Assembly: GCA_023101725.1 (NCBI GenBank)
Contig: JALJCO010010476.1
Span: 744,001 to 808,000 of the forward strand
DNA from: Atherinomorus stipes
Lineage: Eukaryota; Chordata; Actinopteri; Atheriniformes; Atherinidae
DNA length: 64,000 nt
Direction: 5' to 3'
Shown: positions 53,302 to 64,000 of the stretch, piece after piece
Layout: every line of letters begins with the position of its first letter
Position numbering within the stretch: the first letter of the stretch is position 1
Notes under the pieces: model-generated
Told to the model about the DNA's origin: nothing
The model's database searches: none
The model's input: only the letters and a program-made list of their open reading frames with translations
Made by a program: the position numbers and the translations under genes

Positions 53302-55837
53302 GTCACATAAGTGCTGTTGTCTTCTATAAGCAGCAGCTGATGTCATCTTATGGTTACAAAACATCACAAAGACCAAAGCACAGCTTAATCTTCCCAAATA
53401 AATTATGAACACAAACTTGTGTTAGGTTGGTATGTACAAGAGGACAATGTTAAGGCTCTTGGATCCCACTGCATTTCAATTCAATATTGAAATTCCCTCC
53501 TGGGATAATTTTTTAAATTTCATTTATAGTGAGGCTATTTAAGTTTTTCACTGTAATACCTGCGAGACGTTCTTTAGACTGATGACAAATTGTGGCTCAA
53601 ACAGGGGAAAAAGAACTAACATTCATCAAAACAAATTGCATTATATTTTTAAACAGAGTTGATTGAATTTTCTTTCTCACAACTGATTTATAAGTTGGAA
53701 GAATGAACAAAAAGTCTGAGCAAAACCTGCTCTTAAACATGTAGGAATCTTGCTGTTTCATGACAAACTTAGAAAACTGTAAATCTGCCCGCTCATATGT
53801 TCACACCAGAATGTGAACAAGTGAAATATCTCGAAGCATTCCCGAATGGGTGATTTATAATTTACAATAGCAAACACCATGGGTGTCTCAAAAAGTTAAA
53901 TGTCCTACAAGCATAAAGCATCTTTTGCCTCAGTACCAACTGTAATAGTATGGGACAAATACAAATACTACTCGCAAAATGTTAGGGATATTCAGTTTCC
54001 AGGTACAATTTATGGAAGATGTAAAAAGTTAATACCTCACTATGGCATTATGTTATGAATGCTTGACATTTAACTGGAATTATGATGCAATTCCTCCATT
54101 TCAAATGTATTAACAGAAAAGCAAACAATGGTGGGTATACCACTTGTCATCTGGTCTTGTCTTGGTCTGATGACGTCTAAATCTGAACAGGATGATGAGA
54201 ACTGTTTAGAAACAAATGTCATTGAGCCAGAACATATAGAAGTCAAGCCACGGACACCTTTATATTTTTTGTGGTCATCTCTTTGGAGAATAGCATGACG
54301 TGCAATAAATATTGAACAGTTGTACATGTGCATTCAAAAGCTTGGAGAAAGTTTAATTAGGTTCACCTGGAAAGGCTGTAGCACATTTTGGTTCATTCTA
54401 ACGTCATTATAAAAAGCAAAAAATATCCTTAATATTTTTATAAGTAGTGTAATACCTTAGGGGGATTTCGATACACTTTGAACAGTAAACATGCACAGAA
54501 CACCGAAAATGTAATAGCTTAAAATTAATTGTGAGACAACCAAGTAAGTTCTGAGTAAGTTTAGAAGTTCCTGTAATAACATTGTTTATTGTTGTAATTT
54601 TGATTGCAAATAAAAGTTTTTGACTCAGTATTTATGTCATTAAAAACTATTACAAATCAAACTGAGCTTCATAATTCAGTCAACACTTCAGCAGATTTCT
54701 TCTGACCAACTTGCACAAAACAAAGTCCATACAAACATCTTGTATCTTGGATTTTAAGAAAATTTGCATTTTCTCTTTGAGGAAAAAGAGGTGGAAAAAA
54801 AACTAACATAAGAAAAAAACAGTATAACAGGATTAAAGTTGTGGGGGTGGAAAGTAATAGAGAAACATTGACAGGGTCAAAGCATGCATCAAAGCACCAA
54901 TCTTCTCTTTTAGCAGTTAAAAAAACAAAAAAACAAACAAAACAAGACAACTTGACATGGACAAAAGTACATTTTTTGTGGTTCATTTTCATTTACCAAA
55001 AAATGAGCCAGACATCAGTGTTTTTGTATGCGCAAAATAAAACTAATCAAATAACTAAAAAAAAAAAAAAAAATGCAATAAGAGTTCTTGTTTCATAAAC
55101 GGAAAGAGTCTGGTACTTTCAAACTTGTGGATGCAGTTCTAAATAAGTCATTTTCTCTGAATGGGTCTTACGGCTACCCCTAAATAGTGGTATGCAACAT
55201 TTCGATAAATGGAAAAGGGGGGAAAAAACCCCCCACAAAAGCACAAATTGAGATTTTTGATTTGTCTATCACATCTACTGTTGGGTAAACGTTTGCGTGA
55301 TACAGTAGCATTTGAATTTGCAGGTTTGTCCATCTTTACTGATAATCTGCGTTTTATTCTTTTAAAGGTAGAGTCCGAAGTTTCCCCCTGAAAATAAACG
55401 TTAGACTTGTGCAGGCGAAATCTGTCTCAAACAAAAAGAAAGAAAAACAGCAGATGCACCGAAGAAAAGGTAAGGGCTTTGGATAGGGCATGTTGGGAAA
55501 CCAGGGTTAATATTGGTTTGGTTTTTACCGATTCTGAGCTCTGAAGGAGGCTTGAAGCTGAATAGGCTGAAGAGCGAGGCGGCCATTAGCCTGAGAGGGA
55601 GGGGTGCTCAGTTTGAATACTGCTGTTTGCAAACAGAAACGGTGGGGGGGGGACTCCGGACTCTACCTTTAACCATCAAGTCCTTCTGTTGCGGTTTCTC
55701 ATTTGTATCGCACAGTTAACAGTTTGACAGATGTGTACATGAAACCTCTGGAGGAAGTGAGGGCTGTGAATAAGCCTCCGCAGATGGAAAACTGGTGTTG
55801 CATACTACCTAAATAAGGGGTTTACAAAAAACCCTTA
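53302..55837. other. Region downstream of PPIG, with 3' UTR and a probable repeat
   Basis: The part next to 55838 should be PPIG 3' UTR; minus-strand AATAAA signals appear at several places, including about 55353. A stretch at about 53970-54370 (CTCGCAAAATGTTAGGGATA to TTAGGTTCACCTGG) resembles a fragment of a fish DNA transposon, family unassigned. No gene is supported between 53302 and 55837. Confidence 0.4.
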
Positions 55838-58800
55838 TTAGTCGCTATCAGAGCTGGAGCTGGAGCTGGAGCTTGAACTGGACCGATTCCGCTTGCTATC
55901 AGTTTTATTTTTGCCTTTAGTACTATCTGGTCTGGCTGGACTTCTTCTGTCTTTGGATTTAGAACCACTATCAGCTCTTCTTTTTCTTCTTTCTGCTCTG
56001 TCGCTGTCAGAGCTGCTACTGTGCCGTCTCTTTTGTCTGGCAGCTTCTCTGTCTTTTCTATGAGATGATCGGTCTTTGCTGTGGTCTCTCTTGCGGCTCC
56101 TGCTTCTGGAGCGCCTGCTTCTGTGAGAGTCTCTAGTCTTACTCCTGTCTGGACTTCGGGATCGCCGGTCTTTATCCCTGGACGTTTCACGGCGCTTATT
56201 CTCCCTTTCACTGTTGTGTCGTCTTTCTTTACTCTTGCTGCGTTCTCTGCCTCTCTCTTTGTCTTTTTCTCTTTTGTCTTCTTTATCTTTGGACCCTGCG
56301 CGCCCACCTCTGTCCCTGGTTCTGCTGCTGGATCTCTGCTCATCTTTTGTAGATGTTCTCTCTTTGCTCACTGACTTTGTCCTAACCCTCTCACCATTTT
56401 TTCCTTTTGGGTCCTCTTTAGGCTTTTTCTCAGATTCATGACCCTTATTTCTATCTTTACTGTGATCTGAATCTGACTCCTTTTCTTTATTAACATTTCT
56501 TTCTTTACTCCTGGAGCGACCTCTTCTATCATCACTTCTGTGCTTATTACTCTTCTCTCTGCTTTTTGACCTTTTACTCTTTTCTCTGCTTTTACTGCGA
56601 CTATGAGACTTATCTTTTTTCTTTGCCTTGTGTTTGCTCTGCTTCTCATCCTTTTCTACACCATCTTCTTTACTTTCAGACCTATGAGACCGAGAACTTT
56701 TGTCTCTTTTACCCTCGGTTGTGTGTTCATGCTTTGTGTTGGAGAGCCTCCTCTCTCTCCTTGGGGCTTTCTCCTCTTCTTCCTTTGTCTGGTTCATGTC
56801 ACTTCTGTTAAAAACAAACAAAAAACACAATAAAAAAATAAGTTAAGGAACTTGACATCTGAAAACCCAATTATTTGAGACACATTATGCAACAATTCTG
56901 AATTTTTAATTGCCATAATAGTCTCACAAATTGCTCAATACATAAAATGAAAATACATAATTATATATCTAACATTTAAGCACTCTAAAGATCTTTGCAT
57001 TTTTGCTAAGATCTGTAAACAATTAAGGTGCTTAAAGGAATAGTACACCCACAGAATGATGTGCATTCATTTTCTACTCACCCTCATGCTGAGCAAGACT
57101 CTGAAACACTTTTTTTATATCACAAATGCAGACGGAGATTGGACAGGTTTTTGTTTTCCCCCAACTTTAAAGTAATGGAGTTCACCGGCGCCCGATCCAA
57201 AAAGGTCCATAAAAGTCCACAAAAACTTGGCAATATTCCTCCATACTGCTCGTCCAATATAATCCAAGTGTCCTGAGTGAGTAGCGTCCATAATTTACTC
57301 CAAACAACATCATTTAGTATATTTAAATAGCTTAAACCTGGGTGTCCAGCTCTGGTCCTCAAGGGCCACAATCCCGCAGGTTTTCCATGCCTCCCTTCTC
57401 CAACACACACCTGATTCAAATTCATAGGCTTTTAGATTCATTTAATTTGAGTCAGCTGTGCTGGTGCAAGGAGGCATGGAAAACCGTCGCGACAGTGGCC
57501 CTTGAGAACTGACTTTGGACACCACTGGCTTTAACAGTAATACATGTAGCTGACGTGAAGCGCACCCATGAGAGTTCACGACACTATGGAAGCCGCGGCA
57601 GACGAGGTTGCACGTTCTCTTTTTCTTTCTTCTTTTAAATCAATAGCCAACCCCTCGTGTTTGTCCCGGTTCATCCGCAGCTCGTTGGCTCTTAGCACAA
57701 TGTAAACAGCAAATTTCCTTCTTCTACGCTTGCATTATCAGCAGAGTATGCGCTGAACGCCACGGCTTCCGTAGTGTCATGAACTTAATCGTGAATATAG
57801 TAAATGATGTCGTTTGGAGTAAATTATGGACGCTACCCACTCAAGATACTTGGACTACATTGGACGAGCAATATGGAGAAATATTGCCAAGTTTTTGTGG
57901 ACTTTAATGGACCTTTTTGGATCGGGTGTTGGTGAACTCCATTGTATTAAAGTTGGGGGAAAACAAAAACCTGTCCGATCTCCGCCTGCATTTGAGATAT
58001 TAAAAAAGTGCTCCAGAGTCTTGCTCAGCATGAAGGTGAGTAGAAAATGAATGCACATCATTCTGTGGGTGTACTATTCTTATAACTTTTGCCTTGATCA
58101 AGTTTTTTTTTTTTTTTTTAAATTGCAGACAAAAACAGCAACTGTAAATATGCAACGAAAATATTAAGATTTGCTTTTTATATTCCAATGAACCTAAATC
58201 ACCAAACTGCCAGATCTCATCACTAACAACCTTATTAATGCTAAAGTTTACATTTATTGCAGGCAAGTTAAATTTGTGCCAGTTTCTTCTGCATCTGTCC
58301 ACAGTGAGATGAGGAATCATAATTTAAGTAAGATGATCTTACTTGTCTCCCTTAATCCAGCGCTCTCCTGTGACTGCTCTCATCCTCTGACGCTGCATTT
58401 CCTGACGCCAGTGTGGAGGGGTTTCACTGCGCCGAAAACGATCTCTAGACCTCGAACGAGAGCGCGATGGAGTTCGGTATCTCTGTTAATAAGAAACGAA
58501 AATCATTAACTTTTTCTGTAATTCTCTTTCTAAAACAGCTGGACCCAAATCTGGTGAAATTTCATGAAACTTCAGTCGGTATTCATAACTAATCTGTGGA
58601 AAATTGGATGAAATGTTAGTTGACCTCTATTCATACTTGCAGTGTACCTACCCTTGGCCCTCTGCCTTTTATCTTGCGCCCAGATCGGGTTGTTACCACT
58701 AGTCGTCTGTGATATGCTGATTGAGAGTTATACATTGTGCCAGCACTGCAAAGAGAAGAGAAAAAAAGACCTGGAAATTAACAGCTGATGGCTTCCTATT

Positions 58801-61800
58801 TGGATGTTTGTCCTCATGAACATCAGACACCAACTTCTCTCTTGGCCTGTCTTCTTTCTTCCTCTGATCCTTATCAACATCATCTGACCTCTGGACATTC
58901 TGGGGGCTTCTCCTCATGAGAAATCGATTCTCTGGGATGGGTGGTATTTCTTCAGGACGTACAGTAGATGTAACCAAGTCCTCTTGCTCCTTCTCTTCAG
59001 CGCTCTCAGGTTCTGACCTGTGAACATATTCAGAGTTCTGATGCCGTATGCTGCTTCCACAGCAAACAAAAACCACCACCTAAATAAGTTATGTACCTTT
59101 TTATGTCTTTTTCCTTCTCCCTTTCCTTTTCCTTTTCCTTCTTCTTCTGTTTCTTTTTTAGTTTTTTTGCCTTCTTTTTCTGTTTCTTGGATTCTTTTTC
59201 TGACTCGGAGGACGACTCGGAGGAGCTCTCAGAGTCACTGGAGCTGCTGCTGGAACTGGAGGAGGCTTTTCTTTCTTCTTTTCATGTTTCTTTGCTACAA
59301 ATCCACAAATAGTGTTAACACAATTTAGATACTTGTTAAACATTTTTAAAAGAAAGAATCAAATAAACAAACCTTTAGATTTAGGGATGAGCTCTCCACA
59401 GTTCAAAACTTTCACCTCAGCATATGGCCTGCTGTTAGGATCAGTTTTTGGTTCTCCATGGTTTGAACAACCTCTTGGCCGGAAATCACATGGCCAAAAA
59501 CAACATGGACACTGAAAACAGTAAAGTGAAGCTGAAATTAATCTACAGCAACGGGGAGGTTATGTATTGTGAATCAGTTTGATTTTAAAATATATCAAAG
59601 GGAACTTACCCATCCAGATGTGGTGAAGGTTTTGTTGTTCTGAAGTGCCATCAAAGGCCATTGAAGAGACAGGGCATAAATTCATTTGCAAGGCTTAAAA
59701 CTCTGGATTAACGATGACTAATAGATGAAATCAACAATATGTAGAAATTAAATGAAGTACTAACATGAAAAACTGAGATCCATTTGTATCTTTGCCCCTG
59801 TTGGCCATAGACAGCAGGTAGTCCTTGTTGTGTTTTACAGCAAAGCTTTCATCTGAGGAAAAGCACAAGATCGTACTGCCATCCTGAAGCCAACGCCGGT
59901 TTGGATAACAAGTGACAGCTCTGACTGTGGCCTCTTTACCTTCAAAAAAGCCTCCATAGATGGATTCACCTCCTCTTCCATTGCCTATGAAGTCAAAAAA
60001 ACAAATTGAACATAAGAAATCATAAAAAGCCTGTAAGGCTACCATGATAACAGCGGCTTTGACATCAAATGTCATGGACCATAATACGGACAAAAGCTGA
60101 GTTTGCAAGTTGCAAAGTGATTGCAAAAGGAGTTTGTTACCATTGCTTGAATTGAAGAGACTAAACTAGCCAGCATGGTGCCATTAACAGTGCAAGTTAA
60201 ATTACACAAAGCTGCCGTTTCTCTTAAAGCATGTCCACTTTGTCAGAACAGTCACATTAGGGGTTTCCATCTGAACAACTTTTGTGAGAAAGGCACAAAT
60301 GACCTCAAACAAGTATAGAAACCTTTTGTGATAATGAGGAAGTTTTCGTTTCAGTTTTTATTCATTAGCCTATCTGCAACTTTAGAATGCACATTAAAAA
60401 AACCCACAAATGCCCAACTGCCTATGTAGAAAATGATAGACAAGCTGACAAATTAAAAAATGAAAGGAAAATTAATATGAAAAAGTTTTTGAATCCCTTG
60501 AATGGGTCAAATCTGGGGACAAATTGGGAATTCTGAAAGACAATTAATTAATTTCTAAGGCCACTTACTACCTTTGATGACTCACCTTCACTGAAGTCTC
60601 CTCCTTGAATCATGAAGTCTTTAACAATTCGATGAAAGAGGCATCCTTTGTAGTGCAGTGGTTTCTGGGTCCCTTTACCAATGCCCTTTTCACCTAAATG
60701 AAGCCGGAGCAGCTGATACAATTAATCTGCTCCGTCAATTCTAACAGTTTCTGGAAGAGTGTGAGAGGAAAGAAACTCACCAGTGCAAAGACATCGGAAG
60801 TTCTCACAAGTTTTTGGACAGATATCTGAGAACAGCTCCACCACAACTCTGCCAACTGCGAGGAGAGATCAAGGCCAAAATAATTCAAATTATGGTGAGT
60901 TTACTCACAGAGCTGTCACTACATTCAGTTCACATACCTAAAAAACAAAAGAAATACAACTCTTTCCAACTAATTGATTCTCATTTTATGGCACTTCTGG
61001 AGACTGTATTTGGTGCTGTTGTATTGTACAGTGCCAGAGAGGCACTGTGCACTACAATAATTCCCCACCCTTACATCCATGAGGTCAGATTAAAAAGAAA
61101 ACAAATATCAACAATATACAGGTACTACCCCAAAAATTTGAATATCCTGAAAAAAATTCACGTATTTCCGTTATTCAACTTAAAAGGTGCAATTTACATA
61201 TTGTATAGACAAATAATATGTGAATCAATATATTTCAAGCTTTTATTTGTTTGGACGTTGCTGATTAGAAGTTGCAGCTTAAGAAAACCTCTAAATCAAA
61301 AACTGAAAAAACTAGAATACTTTGAAAAGCTCCAGTATTGTAGGCTCAGAGTGTCACAGTCTAATCAGATAAGTAATCCAAAACATCTGCATAAGTGCCC
61401 TGAGCCTTTAAAATGTCTCTGTCTTGGTTTAGAAGAATTCACAGGCATGGGGAAGACTGCTGATCTGACCGTTGTGCAGAAAACCATCATTGACTGTCTC
61501 AAAGCACATTAATGGACAGTTAAGTGGAAGAAAACGGTGTACAAGCCGGAGGGCTGATCACAGCCTGGAGAAGATGGTCAGGAAAGGACCTTTCAAAAGT
61601 GTGGGGGAACTTCATAAGGAATGGACTGAGGCTGGAGTTACTGCTTCAAGAGAAAGAACATGCATGTGGATGCTGGACATGGGCTTCAAATGTCAAATTC
61701 CTGTTATTAAGCCACTCAACAGCAAGCAACGCCAGAAGCACCTTAGCTGGGCAAGAGAAAAGAAGGACTGGTCCGTTGCCCAGTGGTCAAAAGCCCTCTT

Positions 61801-62908
61801 TTCTGATGAGAGCAAGCTTTGCATCTCATTTGGAAAGAAAGGTCCCAGAGTCTGGGGGAAGACCGGAGAGGTGCTAGATAGAAGATGCATGAAGTCAAGT
61901 GTTAGTTTCCCCAGTCTGTGATGACCTGGGGTCCATGTCAGCTGCTGGTGTTGGTCCTCTGTGCTTCATCAAGTCCAGCATAAATGCAGCCGTCTACCAG
62001 GACATTTTGGAGCACTTCATGCTTGCTTCAGTGGACCAGCTGTATGGGGATGCAGACTTCATCTTCAGCAGGACTTGGCACCTGCCCACACTGCCAAAAC
62101 TACAAAATCCTGGTTCGGCAACCATGGGATTACCTTACTTGATTGGCCTGCAAACTCACCTGTCCTGAACCCCATTGAAAATCTGTGGGGTATTGTCAAG
62201 AAAAAGCTAAACAGGAAGAGACCAAACAATAGAGAAGAGCTCAGGGCTGTGATTGAAGCATGTTGGTCTTTCATAACACCTGAGATATGCCACAATTTGG
62301 CAGCATCCATGCCACGCCGGGTTAAGGCAGTCATTAAAGGGGCCCCAACCAAGTACTAAGTACAGATCCAAGATTTTACTTTCGGAGGCCTGATATTTTT
62401 GTATTTCAAACCCTTCTCTGATTGATTTTATGCAGTAATCTAATTTTCTGAGTTTTTGAATTTGAGGTTTTCTTAAGCTGCAACTTCTAATCAGCAACAT
62501 CCAAATGAATAAAAGCTTGACATATATTGATTCACATATTATTTGTCTATACAATATGTAAATTGCACCTTTTAAGTTGAATTACAGAAGTACATGAACA
62601 TTTTCAGGATATTCTAATTTTGGGGGTAGTACCTGTAGATAAACAGCACCCCAAACTACACCTTTATGACTCAACAGTTAACCAGTGAATTTCTTGGACA
62701 GGTTCTACATAAAATTATTATTTCAAGCCCCATTGGCAATATAATGGAAAGGCTTGTCATGATAGGTTGCATCATTATTAGAGGCATTTTCTAATTAACA
62801 CTTTACTTCTGCTTCACAAACCAGGCAGCAAATTGGGATGCTTCTCTTACCCAGAACATTACTGATTCCTATGTCAAGGAAGCAGCGAGGACGAACTTTG
62901 ATCCCCAT
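55838..62908 (-). CDS. ppig: Peptidyl-prolyl isomerase G (SR-cyclophilin PPIG)
   Basis: A nuclear cyclophilin of splicing speckles. Its N-terminal domain isomerises proline bonds and its long tail binds RNA polymerase II or splicing factors. Exons on the minus strand: 62851-62908 (ATG 62906-62908), 60781-60855, 60586-60693, 59940-59984, 59765-59852, 59610-59639, 59373-59511, 59097-59294, about 58771-59017, 58652-58745, 58343-58482, 55838-56804. The isomerase domain reads [50 protein letters not shown] with the catalytic Arg, [32 protein letters not shown] and [27 protein letters not shown] and [12 protein letters not shown] are family-specific. The last exon encodes about 320 residues of RS/RK-rich tail ending in a serine run and SDSD. 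One-base frame breaks occur in the exons at 59373-59511 and 59097-59294, and the join near 58745/58771 is unclear. Confidence 0.94.
57037..58081. mobile_element. Fold-back element with roughly 300-bp inverted arms in a PPIG intron
   Basis: The left arm (from 57037) and right arm (to about 58081) are inverted copies that match closely for about 280-300 bp. They start GAATAGTACACCCACAGAAT and include CTCACC(C/T)TCATGCTGAGCA, then CCGATCCAAAAAGGTCCAT. The match resumes beyond an inserted MITE at about 57570-57595 (GTTCACGACACTATGGAAGC against TTCATGACACTACGGAAGCC). The unpaired centre is about 57600-57760. The TTAAAGGAATAGT.CACCCA start is a widespread fish non-autonomous type; superfamily not assigned. 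It lies in the intron between 56804 and 58343. Confidence 0.8.
57338..57527. mobile_element. hAT-type MITE nested in the fold-back element
   Basis: The same family as 22565-22776: it starts CTGGGTGTCCAGCTCTGGTC and ends TTTGGACACCACTG. Its flanks GCTTAAAC (57330-57337) and GCTTTAAC (57528-57535) are a 7-of-8 target duplication. It splits the left arm of the fold-back element, so it is the younger insertion. Confidence 0.78.
61119..62635 (+). mobile_element. Near full-length Tc1/mariner transposon in PPIG intron 2
   Basis: Ends CAGGTACTACCCC and GGGGTAGTACCTG are flanked by TA, length 1517 bp. The plus-strand transposase is broken into frames. [16 protein letters not shown] starts at 61448 and [19 protein letters not shown] follows after a shift at about 61510. 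ALFSDESKL holds the first catalytic Asp. After a further shift at about 61920-61960, [15 protein letters not shown] holds the second Asp and [18 protein letters not shown] the Glu. Exactly 34 residues separate the second Asp from the Glu, the DD34E spacing of Tc1. The frame breaks make it non-functional. It is the longer sister of the copy at 51081-52312. Confidence 0.92.
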
Positions 62909-63700
62909 GATCACTCAAAACACCTAGAGGGAGGACACAAAGACAAACGACAGCTAAATACCCACGATTGGTTGTTATGGCAAACATAGGAAGCTTGGTG
63001 CATCACAAGTTAGCAGCCGAAATAACACCTTACTGTTGCACAGTCAGAAGAGCTGAGAGACAGCTTTAAATGACATTTAGAGCCGTGTAAGTAAAAAATA
63101 ATCGGATTAAAAGACACCCCTGCTTTAAGCTGACATGGTAACAAATTTAACAGACTATCAGAAAACAAAATGGGCTCAGCACAAACAGTCAGCGCTGTCA
63201 GCAGCTGGATTACCACGTTCGTGTGTTTATGACTAGCTAGTTAGCATTAGCCACCTACCGCCATAAAAAAAGACCTGTTGAGTAAATTGGGGTGGGATAG
63301 TTTTGTGCTTATGTGCAACAATATATCTTGTTTTTTATATTCCTTAAACTGGATTTTAAAATACCAATAACACGCAGTCACGGTAGTGGTACAGTATTTG
63401 AAGGCCTAGCATTAGCATTAGCAAATACACCTCACGTTAGCAAAAACCAGACATGAAGAGGTTTTTATCAACTATACGGTTCTATTAAATTGTTTCAGCG
63501 TAGAAACTAAATATGTGTCACCAAGACGCAAGTTTTGTGAAATCAAATCACCTGGAAAACCAAGGATTTCAGTCCATACAGCAAACGGCTCTTAAAAACT
63601 GCAAAATGAAAGTTTCATTCAGTGTACGGCTGCCTGTTTTCTAAAGATGGCGCGACAGGGACGTCAATGAATGGTGAGAGTCGTGCGCCAGTCAAGCTTC
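62909..63700 (-). promoter_or_regulatory. PPIG 5' UTR intron, first exon and promoter
   Basis: The start-codon exon opens at about 62930 with acceptor CCTCTAG. The first, non-coding exon and promoter should lie near 63550-63700. There 63642-63653 reads AAAGATGGCGCG, close to the YY1 element AAGATGGCGGC that often marks transcription starts of RNA-processing genes. No TATA box was seen. Confidence 0.45.
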
Positions 63701-64000
63701 GAGTGCACTTACGCCCTAAAACTTACCTGTCAGGTAAAAGACTCCCAGGAGGCAATAAACAAATTTCTCTCAGTTTGACATTCTGTGTGGTGTTTATTTT
63801 CAGTTTTACAGACCACGTAATGAAATATTTTTATTTGCCAAGGTATTTCGTACAATTTCTTCCACTTGATTTGAAACTGCGGTTCTGTTTGTGCCATCAG
63901 TGGATTACGTCGCAACGTGATGTACAAATTGTAAGTGAACCACATCGTTTGCATGATAATAAACTTTCAGTTGTATTCCAGCGACTATGCTATGAAAATG
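63701..64000. other. Right-edge region beyond PPIG promoter
   Basis: No gene can be supported. Short frames are open on the minus strand (63730-63954) without any family resemblance. Human has FASTKD1 head-to-head with PPIG, so a divergent gene may begin to the right, but nothing here shows it. Confidence 0.3.

Noticed and set aside
56081..56374. Plus-strand ORFs opposite the PPIG tail
   Set aside because: They are shadows of the RS-repeat exon on the minus strand.
55838..62908. PPIG as a pseudogene because of its frame breaks
   Set aside because: All exons, splice sites and the SR tail are retained; each break is a single base next to a homopolymer, better explained by sequence error.

Overview
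This window is chromosomal DNA from a ray-finned (teleost) fish. The evidence is AT-rich sequence, vertebrate genes split by GT-AG introns, and introns loaded with teleost-type DNA transposons (several Tc1/mariner families, hAT-like and piggyBac-like MITEs, a PIF/Harbinger-like element). I see no bacterial, plasmid, phage or CRISPR content. Species cannot be told from the sequence. Gene names rest on recalled similarity to human orthologues; exon boundaries were placed by hand from splice sites, reading frame and that similarity.

Seven genes lie along the window. UBR3 (minus, 1-15976) is the N-terminal half of a ubiquitin ligase, 21 exons and 938 in-frame codons, running off the left edge. 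METTL5 (plus, 16971-18655) is an 18S rRNA m6A methyltransferase, head-to-head with UBR3. SSB/La (minus, 18749-28260) is tail-to-tail with METTL5, the stop codons only 93 bp apart. KLHL23 (minus, 29107-about 32150) is a BTB-Kelch protein. PHGDH (minus, 35364-42974) is the first enzyme of serine synthesis. CFAP210/CCDC173 (plus, 44424-49083) is a ciliary coiled-coil protein. PPIG (minus, 55838-about 63650) is an SR-rich nuclear cyclophilin. Order and orientation match human 2q31.1 (PPIG-CCDC173-PHOSPHO2-KLHL23-SSB-METTL5-UBR3) read in reverse, except that PHGDH sits where human has PHOSPHO2.

Mobile DNA explains most non-exonic structure: a MITE, a Harbinger-like element, a Tc1 relic and a TTAA-flanked MITE in UBR3 introns; a TA-flanked Tc1/mariner-like element, a hAT MITE, a nested TIR element and a Tc1 fragment in SSB introns; a Tc1 element interrupted by a second Tc1 family between CFAP210 and PPIG; and a sister copy of that invader plus a fold-back element carrying another hAT MITE inside PPIG introns.

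The genes do not form one pathway; they are a conserved neighbourhood of housekeeping and ciliary functions (ubiquitin ligase, rRNA methylation, La RNA chaperone, Kelch adaptor, serine synthesis, axoneme, splicing-associated cyclophilin). I found no convincing undescribed system. The most useful oddities are three one-base frame breaks in CFAP210 and PPIG next to short homopolymers, a suspicious 400-bp purine block in a CFAP210 intron (together pointing to local consensus errors), two GC-AG introns, and nested transposons with readable target-site duplications.
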